This document shows positions 1-9,022 of a DNA stretch of 9,646 nt, piece after piece. The translations under genes were made by a program, and so were the position numbers. Position 1 is the stretch's first letter, and every line of letters starts with the position of its first letter. Origin of the DNA: Myxococcales bacterium (lineage in GTDB: Bacteria; Myxococcota; Bradymonadia; REDH01); the NCBI GenBank assembly GCA_018970625.1, contig JAGWVZ010000100.1:1-9646 (forward strand), given 5' to 3'. Below the pieces are notes generated by a model. The model was not told the origin of the DNA, made no database searches, and saw only the letters and a list, made by a program, of their open reading frames with translations.

Positions 1-54
1 ACCTGGTCATCGCTGTCGACCCGCCTGCTGGCCATCGTGGAATCCGAGCTTTGA
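1..54 (+). CDS. Possible 3' end of a converging gene (partial)
   Basis: The first plus-strand frame is open from the left edge and ends at a TGA at 52-54, giving 17 residues, TWSSLSTRLLAIVESEL. Of the three plus-strand frames it is the one with the strongest G/C bias at third codon positions (14 of 17 codons), as expected for a real gene in this DNA. The other two frames are also open here but lack that bias. The tail is too short to assign a family. If real, the gene converges on the helicase gene, whose stop codon lies 45 bases further on. I call it from codon bias and position only. Confidence 0.42.
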   Translation, partial: TWSSLSTRLLAIVESEL

Positions 55-61
55 TTATTTT

Positions 62-93
62 CGGTACGGGCGAAATCGCGATCTTCGCTACCG
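62..93. terminator. Imperfect hairpin between convergent gene ends
   Basis: CGGTA at 62-66 pairs with TACCG at 89-93, and GCGAA at 70-74 pairs with TTCGC at 84-88. This leaves a 3-base bulge (67-69) and a 9-base loop. The hairpin sits just past the stop codon of the helicase gene and just past the probable end of the plus-strand gene, where a shared terminator would be expected. Neither strand has a proper U-tract after the stem: the T-rich stretch at 51-61 lies on the wrong side for both directions. It is at best a weak bidirectional terminator. Confidence 0.3.
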
Positions 94-99
94 ATGGCA

Positions 100-2457
100 T
101 TAATCCAGCAGGTCGACGTATTTCAGCACGACCTTCTTGATGCCAGCCCCGGGGAAATCAATCGTCAGGCGAATGTGCTCGCCGGTCGGGTCAGCGTCCA
201 CCACCTTGCCGATGCCGAAGATGTTGTGGCGCGCACGGCGCCCAACATACCCGCGGGCCTTCTGCAGTGACGCCTCGGGGAAATGGGAATCATCAAAGAT
301 GATGCCTGCTTCGGGGATTTCGCCGACCACCTGACTGCCGCCTGCGCTGGCAGCCCGTTCCTGCCACGGGCGTTGATCAAACTCGTCAAAGGCAGGGCGT
401 TGCGAGGGCAGGCGCGGGCCGGTCCCTCCGATGCTGGCGCTGCCACCGCCGCTGCCACCACTGCCGCCCTGCCAGTCAATTCGGCTGGAGATGGACTCGG
501 GCAGCATGACCACGGGCTCGTTGGTCAGGTTCAGCAGAAACACTGACGGGCGGGTATAGCGGGTCTGGCCGTGTGTGCGGCGACGTGTGCAGGCGGTAAT
601 CGTCAGCAGGTCGCGTGCGCGGGTAAACGCCACGTAACAGAGTCGTCGCTCTTCATCGCTCTCCTCTGGCGTGAGCGCCTGCCGTCGTTGTAACGGAAAG
701 GTTTCGTCTTCGAGCCCCGTAGCAAATACGACGGGAAACTCGAGGCCCTTGGAGCCATGAACGGTCATGAGCGACACTGTGGTTCCGTCGGCCTGCTGTT
801 CATCCGGGCTACCGCGGAGGGCGGAATATTCCAGAAATCCGATCAGGGATTTATCTTCTGCGCGGTCGCAATAGTCGCGAGCAGCATTACGCAACTCATC
901 GACGTTTGCGCGTCGGTCTTCCGCGGTGTCGGGTTCCGTTTCGTCAAGCCAGCTCAGATACCGGGTTTCGGATAATACCGTGTCAATGAACTGTGCAGCG
1001 TCGGCGTGCAGCGCGGCGTCCGCGAAGGTATTCAACAGCGCATGAAAACGCTGCAGTGATTCGCGGGTCTTTTTCGGCAATTTTCCGAGGGGCCCTTTTA
1101 CATACGCAGCGAGCGCTGAGCGCAGGCTGCCATGGGCGTGGTCTGCTGCAAAGACCTCCATTTGCCGCAATGTTCCAGTACCGACGCCGCGCGACGGTAC
1201 GTTGACCACCCGGCGAAATGCGACGTCATCGGCAGGATTCACCGTGAGGCGCAAATAGGCGAGCACGTCGCGAATTTCACGCCGTTCAAAGAAGCCCGTC
1301 CCGCCCACGACTTCAAACGGAACTCCTTCTGCCCGAAGCCGTTCTTCGAAGATGCGACTCTGTGCGTTGGTGCGATAAAAGACCGCGAAATCATGCCATG
1401 CCAGGTTTCGTTCGCGGCGAATGCGAGAAATCGAGCGCGCCACAAAGTCAGCCTCTTCGCGATCATCGGGCAGAATACACACCCGCACCGGTTCGGCGTC
1501 CTGTCGGTCGGTACGCAGGCGTTTGTCGAGGCGTTCACTCAGGTGTTTGACCACCGTATGGGCGGCGTCCAGAATGGGTCGGGTTGACCGATAATTCTGC
1601 TCCAGCGCAATGGTGGTGCAGGCATAATCGTTCTGAAACGCGCGCACATTCTCGACGGTCGCGCCACGCCACCGATAAATCGACTGATCATCGTCACCAA
1701 CAGCCGCGATCTGCGAGTCGTCGCCGGCCAGCTGACGCAGCAGGCGATATTGCGCCCTATTGGTATCCTGAAATTCGTCGACCAGCACGTGTCGATATCG
1801 GCGCCGAAATTGACTTCGGATTTCCTCGTTGTCTTCCAGTAAATGCACCATGGTCGAAACCAGGCTGCCGAAATCCACCGCATTCGCCTGAATCAGCGCG
1901 GCCTGATACGCCGTATAAAGCTCGGCAAATAATTCACCATCGCGTCCGCGCGCTCGCGATTGCACCTCCACGGTGCGCATGGCCTCATTATTGGCCTGCT
2001 CAATACGCTGCCGATAACTGCGCGCTGCCGCCGCATCGTGCGGAATATTCATGGCCTCGGCGACCACGCGGATCAGCGATAACTGGTCTTCGTCATCATA
2101 AATGCTGAATGACGGCTTTAGTTCTGCATACCGCGCATATTCACGTAACCAGCGGGCGCAGGCACTATGAAAGGTGCTGATGGTCGCGAATCTCGCGTCG
2201 TGCCCGATCAGCGCTTCCGTACGTTCACGCATTTCTGCAGCTGCCTTGTTGGTAAAGGTCAGCGCCAGAATGTCGCGCGGCGCAGCGAGGCCACGCATCA
2301 CCAGGCTGGCAATACGGTGAGTAATCACACGGGTTTTACCAGTGCCAGCGCCTGCCAGAATAAGGAGCGGACCACTGCTGTGTGCAACGGCCGCTGCCTG
2401 CTCGGGATTCAGCCCTGCCTGCAGGGACTCCGCTTTGACGGGACGTACAGGCTGCAT
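100..2457 (-). CDS. pcrA: ATP-dependent 3'-5' DNA helicase, PcrA/UvrD family
   Basis: This is a superfamily 1A helicase of 785 residues that unwinds DNA using ATP in excision repair, mismatch repair, restart and clearing of proteins from DNA. All family motifs are visible: Q motif LNPEQ (16-20), Walker A AGAGTGKT (35-42), TFTNKAA (67-73), Walker B LVDEFQDTN (225-233), GDDDQSIYRWRGA (254-266), EQNYRS (286-291), VHGSKGLEFPVVF (566-578) and YVAFTRAR (608-615). A Gly/Ser-rich linker (about 664-680) leads to a C-terminal Tudor-like segment, IFGIGKVVDADPTGEHI onward (746-784), which in PcrA/UvrD relatives contacts RNA polymerase. It is slightly longer than typical (720-750). The ATG at 2455-2457 overlaps the stop codon of the TM2 gene by one base, with no strong Shine-Dalgarno, so translation is probably coupled. 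PcrA and UvrD cannot be told apart from sequence alone; Rep is less likely because of the C-terminal segment. The gene looks intact. Confidence 0.96.
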   Translation of the reverse strand: MQPVRPVKAESLQAGLNPEQAAAVAHSSGPLLILAGAGTGKTRVITHRIASLVMRGLAAPRDILALTFTNKAAAEMRERTEALIGHDARFATISTFHSACARWLREYARYAELKPSFSIYDDEDQLSLIRVVAEAMNIPHDAAAARSYRQRIEQANNEAMRTVEVQSRARGRDGELFAELYTAYQAALIQANAVDFGSLVSTMVHLLEDNEEIRSQFRRRYRHVLVDEFQDTNRAQYRLLRQLAGDDSQIAAVGDDDQSIYRWRGATVENVRAFQNDYACTTIALEQNYRSTRPILDAAHTVVKHLSERLDKRLRTDRQDAEPVRVCILPDDREEADFVARSISRIRRERNLAWHDFAVFYRTNAQSRIFEERLRAEGVPFEVVGGTGFFERREIRDVLAYLRLTVNPADDVAFRRVVNVPSRGVGTGTLRQMEVFAADHAHGSLRSALAAYVKGPLGKLPKKTRESLQRFHALLNTFADAALHADAAQFIDTVLSETRYLSWLDETEPDTAEDRRANVDELRNAARDYCDRAEDKSLIGFLEYSALRGSPDEQQADGTTVSLMTVHGSKGLEFPVVFATGLEDETFPLQRRQALTPEESDEERRLCYVAFTRARDLLTITACTRRRTHGQTRYTRPSVFLLNLTNEPVVMLPESISSRIDWQGGSGGSGGGSASIGGTGPRLPSQRPAFDEFDQRPWQERAASAGGSQVVGEIPEAGIIFDDSHFPEASLQKARGYVGRRARHNIFGIGKVVDADPTGEHIRLTIDFPGAGIKKVVLKYVDLLD

Positions 2458-3431
2458 CAGGGCGGGAGCATGCCGTGCGCATTCAGGTGACGCGAGGTGG
2501 CATGTGCGTCCAGAATCGACCAGATGTAGGGAATCAGGAAAAAGGGCGTCAGCGTGCCTGCCATAAGCAGGGTGGCGATGAAGAACCCGAAGCCCTTGGT
2601 GATCTGGCCGTTATACAGCTGCCCGGCGCCGGGAAAGAACAGAGACAGCAGCGCGGCGGCCGACGGCGAGCGTTGGTGTCCCATGGCGTACGGGTCACCA
2701 GAGGGAACCAGCGCGTTATGACCATAGGGTGTCTGACCCGGGGGTGCGTAGGCGTAGCCCGCGCCGTACGGTGCCGAACCAGGCTGCTGGGCCCACCCGC
2801 CGACCGCACCGGGAGGCGCGTAGCCTCCGTAGGTACCGGGCTGACCCGCGGGAGCACCATACGGGGACGGCGGTGGCACATAGGCACCCGGTGTCTGACC
2901 CTGCCAAGGCCCGCGCGTCTGTTGTCCCCACGGGTTGGGTCCAGGCGCTGGGCCGCGCGGAGGGCCATACGCCGGCGGCACATATCCGCCCTGCGTGGGG
3001 TAGGGGGCCTGTGCGTAACCACCGGGCCAGACTTGTCCCGCAGGCGGAGCCTGACCCCCGGCGGGCCAGCCGGCACCGGGCTGCGCGCCATAGACGGGGG
3101 GCGGTGCGCCATACCCCGGCGGCGGGTAACCAGCCGGCGTGGACGGGGTGGCCCCGCCAGTCGGGGCGCCGGGTGCAGCCGGGGGAGCGACCGCACCGGC
3201 ACCGGCGTTAAACACGCCGCCAGCGCCTACACCGGGCACAAAATAATACAGGTTGCCGTCGTCGTCGCTGTCGAGTTCCAGGGAGCCGTTGGTGACCATC
3301 CGGTCCAGCATGCGCTCCACTTCCTTCACCGGAAGACCGAAGCGCCGGGACAGATCGCCCGGCAGGAGTCGCTGCACTCGCTCCACTCGCGCGATGTGAT
3401 CGACTGCCTGCTCGAATTGCCGCTGCTCCAT
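2457..3431 (-). CDS. TM2-type membrane protein with HTH-like N-terminus and Pro/Gly/Tyr-rich linker
   Basis: This 324-residue protein has three parts. Residues 1-66 are charged and helical and resemble a small winged helix: a recognition-helix-like stretch LSRRFGLPVKEVERMLDRMV (27-46) is followed by a hairpin-like segment, SLELDSDDDGNLYYFVPG (50-67). Residues 67-245 are low complexity, dominated by Pro, Gly, Tyr, Ala and Gln, and must be disordered. Residues 253-324 resemble a TM2 domain: two hydrophobic helices (about 257-272 and 281-303) around PGAGQLYNGQITKG, ending in YIWSILDAH, the usual TM2 close. The C-terminal tail is expected near the membrane. An upstream ATG at 3470 is in frame, but I prefer 3431 because GGAGAGAG lies 3-10 bases before it and the extra 13 residues look non-coding. 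The protein appears to lack cysteine. Its stop overlaps the pcrA start (TGATG), suggesting co-translation. TM2 function in bacteria is poorly known, so I assign none; the DNA-binding reading of the N-terminus is inference. Confidence 0.85.
   Translation of the reverse strand: MEQRQFEQAVDHIARVERVQRLLPGDLSRRFGLPVKEVERMLDRMVTNGSLELDSDDDGNLYYFVPGVGAGGVFNAGAGAVAPPAAPGAPTGGATPSTPAGYPPPGYGAPPPVYGAQPGAGWPAGGQAPPAGQVWPGGYAQAPYPTQGGYVPPAYGPPRGPAPGPNPWGQQTRGPWQGQTPGAYVPPPSPYGAPAGQPGTYGGYAPPGAVGGWAQQPGSAPYGAGYAYAPPGQTPYGHNALVPSGDPYAMGHQRSPSAAALLSLFFPGAGQLYNGQITKGFGFFIATLLMAGTLTPFFLIPYIWSILDAHATSRHLNAHGMLPP
2697..3233 (-). repeat. Low-complexity Pro/Gly/Tyr-rich coding tract
   Basis: This part of the TM2 gene encodes about 179 residues built from irregular short units such as PPGYGAP, PPVYGAQPG, TYGGYAPPG and APYGAGYAYAPPG. 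The units vary in length and sequence, so this is compositional repetition rather than a tandem DNA repeat. Such tracts resemble prion-like or collagen-like linkers. The composition also keeps the opposite strand open over most of its length, which produces long false reading frames there. Confidence 0.85.
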
Positions 3432-3434
3432 GAA

Positions 3435-3442
3435 CTCTCTCC
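3435..3442 (-). promoter_or_regulatory. Ribosome binding site that fixes the TM2 gene start
   Basis: On the minus strand GGAGAGAG reads 3-10 bases before the ATG at 3431, with 7 bases from GGAG to the start codon. No comparable site precedes the in-frame ATG at 3470. This decides in favour of the shorter 324-residue protein. Confidence 0.7.
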
Positions 3443-3565
3443 ATAAAAGCCGGTCGCACCTGACGGGCAAACCGGACCCTCACGAACCACTACCTGCGAC
3501 GACCGCCGCCAGCAGCAGCCACGAACACACTCAACATAGGGGCTTCACACCCTTTGTCCAGCGCC

Positions 3566-5395
<1,830 letters not shown>

Positions 5396-5402
5396 ACACT
5401 GA

Positions 5403-5406
5403 CTCC
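5403..5406 (-). promoter_or_regulatory. Ribosome binding site of glmS
   Basis: GGAG reads on the minus strand 7 bases before the ATG at 5395, supporting the start that exposes the catalytic cysteine. Just upstream, 5409-5421 can form a short GC hairpin (GCGCG, 3-base loop, CGCGC), which might affect access to the site, but a 5-bp stem in such GC-rich DNA may be chance. Confidence 0.6.
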
Positions 5407-5444
5407 GGGCGCGACGCGCGCGCAACTTGAACGACCTGGCTGAC

Positions 5445-6446
5445 TCAGGGTAATTCGCGACCGCGGGCAATTGTTCCCGGCTCGACGAAGGTACCGGGCG
5501 CTACGCGACAATCTTCGAGACGCGAGTGGGCACCGATTCTGACGTCGCGCCCGATCCACGTGCTCCCGACCAACATGACGCACGGTTCCAGCACGACGTC
5601 CGATTCCACCCAGACGGGGCCCTCCACCCAGGTCGTGCGCGGGTCAACGAGGGTCACGCCGCCCTGCAGCAGCTTCGCATTGCGGCGTGCGCGCGCGACT
5701 TCGTTGGCTTCGGCCAGCTGCTCACGGTCGTTCACGCCGTGCAGGCCATGAATGGACTCGGCGCAGACGACGTGTGCGGGTGAGCCCGCGTCAACGGATA
5801 ATCCGACAATATCGGTCAAATAATACTCACCGGCAGCATTGCCGGGCGTAATTTTCGCGAGCGCATCATTCAGAAATGAGGCGCGAACGGCATACAGACC
5901 AATATTTACTTCACGGACATGTAGCAGGGCGGGCTCGTTGGCCAGCGCGTCCTTGTACTCAACGATGCGCGCGACCGTTCCGTTGGGGTTGCGGATGATT
6001 CGACCGTAGCGGTGCTCGTCGGGGTCGATGGCGCTGAGCAGGGTCAACACACCGTCGTGTTGACAGTGGTGCGCCAGCAGCTCTTCGACCTCGCGGCGCC
6101 GCAGGTTGGGCGTATCGCCGTTCATGATGAGCACGTCGCCGGCATAGTCGGCGAAGGTATCGACCGCGGAACGGACGGCGTCGGCGGTGCCGAGCATCTG
6201 GTGCTGCACGCGGGTGGTAACGGGGGCGTTGGCGTAGCGACGATAGAGCTCGGCCTCGACCTGGTCGCGGCCGTGACCGGTAATGACCACGACCTGTTCG
6301 GCACCGGCGGCCAGCGCGGAGTCGACGGCCCAGGTGACCATGGGCCGGCCCAGCACTTCGTGCAGCACCTTGGGGAGGCTGGACTTCATGCGAGTGCCCA
6401 GGCCAGCGGCAAGAATAACGGCCTTGAAAGGACGCGGAGCGCTCAT
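5445..6446 (-). CDS. glmU: GlmU-type N-acetylglucosamine-1-phosphate uridyltransferase, lacking the acetyltransferase active-site region
   Basis: The N-terminal nucleotidyltransferase domain joins UTP and GlcNAc-1-phosphate to give UDP-GlcNAc. Visible motifs are LAAGLGTRMKSSLPKVLHE (12-30), QHQMLGTADAV (81-91), NGDTP (109-113, the metal-binding Asp), YGRI (147-150), VEYKDA (162-167), NIGLY (181-185), GEYYLTD (206-212) and GVNDREQLAEAN (237-248). After GGVTLVDPRTTWV (262-274) only a few left-handed beta-helix turns follow (for example VGSTWIGRDVRIGAHSRL, 293-310), and the protein stops at 333 residues. Full GlmU is about 456 and carries its acetyltransferase site in the missing part. No remnant of the lost domain follows: glmS begins 49 bases later. 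I chose ATG 6446 because the preceding 54 residues of open frame look non-coding; no strong Shine-Dalgarno is seen. Next to glmS, the UDP-GlcNAc role is likely. The acetyltransferase step must come from elsewhere, or the enzyme uses another sugar phosphate. Confidence 0.9.
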   Translation of the reverse strand: MSAPRPFKAVILAAGLGTRMKSSLPKVLHEVLGRPMVTWAVDSALAAGAEQVVVITGHGRDQVEAELYRRYANAPVTTRVQHQMLGTADAVRSAVDTFADYAGDVLIMNGDTPNLRRREVEELLAHHCQHDGVLTLLSAIDPDEHRYGRIIRNPNGTVARIVEYKDALANEPALLHVREVNIGLYAVRASFLNDALAKITPGNAAGEYYLTDIVGLSVDAGSPAHVVCAESIHGLHGVNDREQLAEANEVARARRNAKLLQGGVTLVDPRTTWVEGPVWVESDVVLEPCVMLVGSTWIGRDVRIGAHSRLEDCRVAPGTFVEPGTIARGRELP

Positions 6447-6668
6447 GGCAACACCGAGGGTAGCAGGTTCGCTGCGGGGGTTTAGCCGAGTCTTCAGATC
6501 GTGCAACGGTAGAAACACCCGTTCGTGCGCGTCGTCTGGAGCGGCGGCGCGGCCATGGCAGCAGGAATGAAGCAGCGGCGCTGAGGCGCTTGTTGCATGT
6601 GTTTGCAAAGATGCCAGCCTGCGACGTGATTCGCGTCAGCGTGACCCCCGAAGGAAATCAGAAATGGA
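6447..6668 (-). other. Intergenic leader upstream of glmU
   Basis: This is the non-coding DNA between the hairpin after the E1 gene and the glmU start. A promoter for glmU-glmS is expected here. The best sigma-70-like pair I find is TTGCAC (6506-6501) followed after a 15-base spacer by CTAAAC (6485-6480). The spacing is short and the -10 box poor, so I do not claim it. The glmU frame stays open through part of this region to an ATG at 6608, but the encoded residues are not conserved-looking. I see no RNA gene or repeat. Confidence 0.3.
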
Positions 6669-6692
6669 GGTGCGCGCCGAAAGGCGCGTACC
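6669..6692 (-). terminator. GC-rich hairpin after the E1 gene
   Basis: GGTGCGCGCC (6669-6678) and GGCGCGTACC (6683-6692) form a 10-bp stem around a 4-base loop (GAAA on the plus strand). The position paired with a G-T wobble on the plus strand is an A-C mismatch in minus-strand RNA. It begins one base after the E1 stop codon, where a terminator is expected. The minus-strand sequence that follows is only moderately U-rich (CTCCATTTCTGATTTCC), so it could be an attenuating or RNA-stabilising hairpin instead of a full intrinsic terminator. Confidence 0.45.
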
Positions 6693-6693
6693 A

Positions 6694-8829
6694 TCAATAG
6701 GCAGCCAGTTTGCGCACGGCGGCCATCAGGTCATCGACCTGCGGCAGATTGACGTCCTCGAGCGCCGGAGCGTACGCAACAAACGAGTCCTTGCCCGCGA
6801 CCCGCCGTACAGGACCGTCCAGGTATTCGAAGAGTTCGTCAGAAATGCGCGCTGCGATCTCTGCGCCGTAACCAAACGACATGTGGTCTTCGTGGGCCAC
6901 GATGACCTTGTTGTTCTTCTTGACGGTTTCGACGATGGCGTTCCAGTCGTAGGGAGCCAGAGAGCGCAGGTCGATGATTTCCACCGAAATATCTTCCTTT
7001 TCGAGCAGCTGGGCGGCGCGGAAGGCACGCTGAACCACGCAGCCGTAGGTGATGATGGATACGTCGGTGCCGGTGCGCACGGTGCGCGCCTTCCCCAGCG
7101 GTATCATGTAGTCGTCACCCGGGTTCTTCGACTTGTTATAGGTCTGCCGGTACAGGTGCTTCGGTTCGAGGAAGAGTACCGGGTCGTCGCAACGAATCGC
7201 CGTGCGTAGTAGTCCAGCGGCGTCGAGCGCGTTGCTGGGCATAACGACCCGTAGTCCCGGAATATGGGTGAACAATACCTCGCCCGACTGCGAGTGGTAT
7301 GGTCCGCCGCCCGACAGGTATCCGCCAATGGGAACCCGCACCACGACGGGGCACGAGAAGTCGCCGCCGGAACGCCAGCGCATATTGGCCAGCTCATTGC
7401 GCAGCTGCATGTACGCGGGCCAGATGTAGTCGAAGAACTGAATCTCCACCACGGGCTTCAGGCCACGCAGGGCCATACCGATCGCCCTGCCAATGATGTT
7501 GGCTTCGGCGAGCGGCGAGTTGAACACGCGTGCGCTGCCAAATTCGTATTGCAGGCCATGGGTGGTCTTGAAGACGCCACCTTTGCCTTTGACCTGCTTC
7601 AGGTATTCTTCGCGGGAGACGTCTGCGACGTCTTCGCCAAACACCACCATCGCAGGGTTGTGGCGCATTTCGGATTTGAGGGTTGCGTTCAGCAGGTCGA
7701 CCATGGTCGCGTCGGGATCGCCATCGCGGAATACCGGTTCGGTCGAAAATGCGTCCGAGGTTGGGTCCACATCGCTGTAGATGTGATGCAGGACTTCCGA
7801 AGTATCTGGTTTAGCCGCTGCGAGAGCGCGGTCGGTGGCGTCGGTCACTTCGGCGTCCACCTCATTTCGCAGCGCTTCAAGCTCCTCTTCGGTGGCGAAG
7901 CCGTTTTCAATGAGGAAAGCAGGGAGCGTATGAATCGGGTCCCGCTTCGCCTCGGCGTCGCGCTCGGATTGCGGGCGGTAGTACTCTTCGCTGTCCGACA
8001 AGGAGTGCGAGTACGGACGTACCACGTGTGCGTGCAGGAGCGCAGGTCCGTGCCCGGCACGAATGGACTCGATGGCGCGCGTGCAGGCTTTCCAGGTCTC
8101 GACGACATCGCAGCCGTCCACTTCAATGACCTTCAGGTTGGGGAACGATGCCACAAGTTTGCTGATGGATCCGCCGGCCGTGTTGACCTCAACCGGAACG
8201 CTGATGGCGTAGCCGTTGTCCTCGATAACGAAGAGCACGGGCAACTTCAGGTTGCAGGCGGTATTCATGGACTCCCAGAACTCGCCCTGACTGGTGGTAC
8301 CGTCTCCTGAGGACACATAAATGACCTCGTCCGAGTCCCAGACGATGTCGCCATCGCGAAGCGCGTCGACAGCCTCGACGATCGAGGGCACCTGAGCGGC
8401 GCCGGCGGCATGCAGGAACTGGGTGCCCGTGCAAGACGACACACTGGCGACGTTGAGTTTCTTGCTGCCCCAGTGGCAGGGCATCTGCCGACCGTGAGAG
8501 TTGGGGTCGTCCTTGGCGCCTACGCCTTCGAGGAGAATCTCGTACGCGCTCATGCCAATCGAGAGCATCAGCGCGCGGTCACGATAGTACGGGAAGAACC
8601 AGTCGTGCCCCGGCTTCATCTGCAGGCCGGTGCAGATAAGCGGCAGTTCGTGTCCCGCTCCCGAGATTTGAAAGAAGATCTGGTTCTGTCGCTTCAGTTT
8701 AATCTCCCGGTCGTCGATGCGACGCGAGAGGTAAAGTAGTCGATAGATGTCCAGTAGCTTTGGACCGGTCAGTCCGCCCAGGTTGGGCTTGGCGGCTGCG
8801 GCTCGGGTAGACGTCTTCCTCGTGGCCAT
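6694..8829 (-). CDS. Fused 2-oxoacid dehydrogenase E1 (alpha and beta domains in one chain)
   Basis: This 711-residue thiamine diphosphate enzyme carries the E1 step of a 2-oxoacid dehydrogenase complex: decarboxylation and transfer of the acyl group to the lipoyl arm of E2. After a basic, Ala-rich tail (1-15), the alpha-type domain (about 25-345) holds YYRDRA (81-86), the ThDP motif GDG (175-177) closing at EDN (203-205), and a Ser-rich loop [15 protein letters not shown] (271-285), like the regulatory loop of branched-chain E1 alpha. A linker (about 345-372) leads to the beta-type pyrimidine-binding domain with FGEDVADVS (397-405; Glu399 is the likely ThDP-activating Glu), [16 protein letters not shown] (436-451) and [11 protein letters not shown] (507-517, likely active-site His512). 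The transketolase C-terminal domain follows (about 585-705). The Ser-rich loop and YHSQS favour a branched-chain or broad 2-oxoacid substrate over pyruvate, but this is unresolved. No E2 or E3 lies in the window, so they must be encoded elsewhere. Start ATG 8829 has only a weak GAG upstream. Confidence 0.93.
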   Translation of the reverse strand: MATRKTSTRAAAAKPNLGGLTGPKLLDIYRLLYLSRRIDDREIKLKRQNQIFFQISGAGHELPLICTGLQMKPGHDWFFPYYRDRALMLSIGMSAYEILLEGVGAKDDPNSHGRQMPCHWGSKKLNVASVSSCTGTQFLHAAGAAQVPSIVEAVDALRDGDIVWDSDEVIYVSSGDGTTSQGEFWESMNTACNLKLPVLFVIEDNGYAISVPVEVNTAGGSISKLVASFPNLKVIEVDGCDVVETWKACTRAIESIRAGHGPALLHAHVVRPYSHSLSDSEEYYRPQSERDAEAKRDPIHTLPAFLIENGFATEEELEALRNEVDAEVTDATDRALAAAKPDTSEVLHHIYSDVDPTSDAFSTEPVFRDGDPDATMVDLLNATLKSEMRHNPAMVVFGEDVADVSREEYLKQVKGKGGVFKTTHGLQYEFGSARVFNSPLAEANIIGRAIGMALRGLKPVVEIQFFDYIWPAYMQLRNELANMRWRSGGDFSCPVVVRVPIGGYLSGGGPYHSQSGEVLFTHIPGLRVVMPSNALDAAGLLRTAIRCDDPVLFLEPKHLYRQTYNKSKNPGDDYMIPLGKARTVRTGTDVSIITYGCVVQRAFRAAQLLEKEDISVEIIDLRSLAPYDWNAIVETVKKNNKVIVAHEDHMSFGYGAEIAARISDELFEYLDGPVRRVAGKDSFVAYAPALEDVNLPQVDDLMAAVRKLAAY

Positions 8830-9022
8830 GAACTCGCTCGGGCAAAACAGATAGACAGGTATGACATGCGATTCAGGACCATCGTGGTCCGGGAATGTCA
8901 GCGTGCCTAGTCAAGCCCTTTCGAAAAGAAAAGCGCGCCGTCATGACGCAGTGTGCAGATTTAGAATGCCCCCAGATGTGGCTGCCATTGCGCCAGGGAC
9001 GCGGAACGCGCAGCGCCAGCTT
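8830..9022 (-). other. Intergenic region between leuS and the E1 gene
   Basis: These 193 bases hold the dyad at 8876-8890 and the TTGACT at 8914-8909. A pyrimidine-rich run on the minus strand (CTTTTCTTTTCG, 8934-8923) follows a GC-rich stretch and could help end leuS transcription, but I cannot draw a convincing stem before it. No open frame with coding character and no RNA gene is evident. Confidence 0.35.
8876..8890. promoter_or_regulatory. Perfect inverted repeat upstream of the E1 gene
   Basis: GGACCA, a 3-base spacer TCG, then TGGTCC form a perfect 6-bp dyad lying 47-61 bases before the E1 start codon. A TTGACT that resembles a -35 box reads on the minus strand at 8914-8909, but the bases 17 further on (CGGACC) do not resemble a -10 box and lie in the dyad. 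The dyad may be an operator or a small hairpin in the leader; the promoter itself is not resolved. Confidence 0.35.

Noticed and set aside
2475..3446. Long plus-strand open frame (323 codons) opposite the TM2 gene
   Set aside because: It lies antisense to the Pro/Gly/Tyr tract; GC-rich codons for those residues rarely give stops on the other strand. Its product is Arg/Gly-rich with no recognisable domain.
3443..3471. Sigma-70-like pair TTGCCC / TTTATG on the minus strand before the TM2 gene
   Set aside because: Spacing is 17 bases, but the -10 box would sit about 10 bases before the ATG, so the transcript would begin after the clear ribosome site GGAGAGAG. It is more likely chance.
3539..3553. 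GGG-7 bases-CCC followed by TTT on the plus strand after glmS
   Set aside because: The stem is only three to four pairs and its T-run is on the wrong strand for glmS.
5396..5470. N-terminal extension of GlmS to the upstream ATG at 5470
   Set aside because: It would overlap glmU and hide Cys2, which must become the N-terminal residue for glutaminase activity.
5820..5930. Patch inside glmU with more A/T and less biased codons
   Set aside because: Similar patches occur in pcrA, and conserved GlmU motifs run through it in frame, so it is not evidence of insertion or transfer.
6447..6608. N-terminal extension of GlmU to the ATG at 6608
   Set aside because: The added 54 residues do not resemble GlmU, which normally starts a few residues before the LAAGxGTRM motif; ATG 6446 fits this.
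7264..8310. Plus-strand open frame of 348 codons opposite the E1 gene
   Set aside because: The minus strand there encodes the conserved ThDP-binding and beta-type domains of E1. The antisense product shows no motifs and follows from high GC at third positions.
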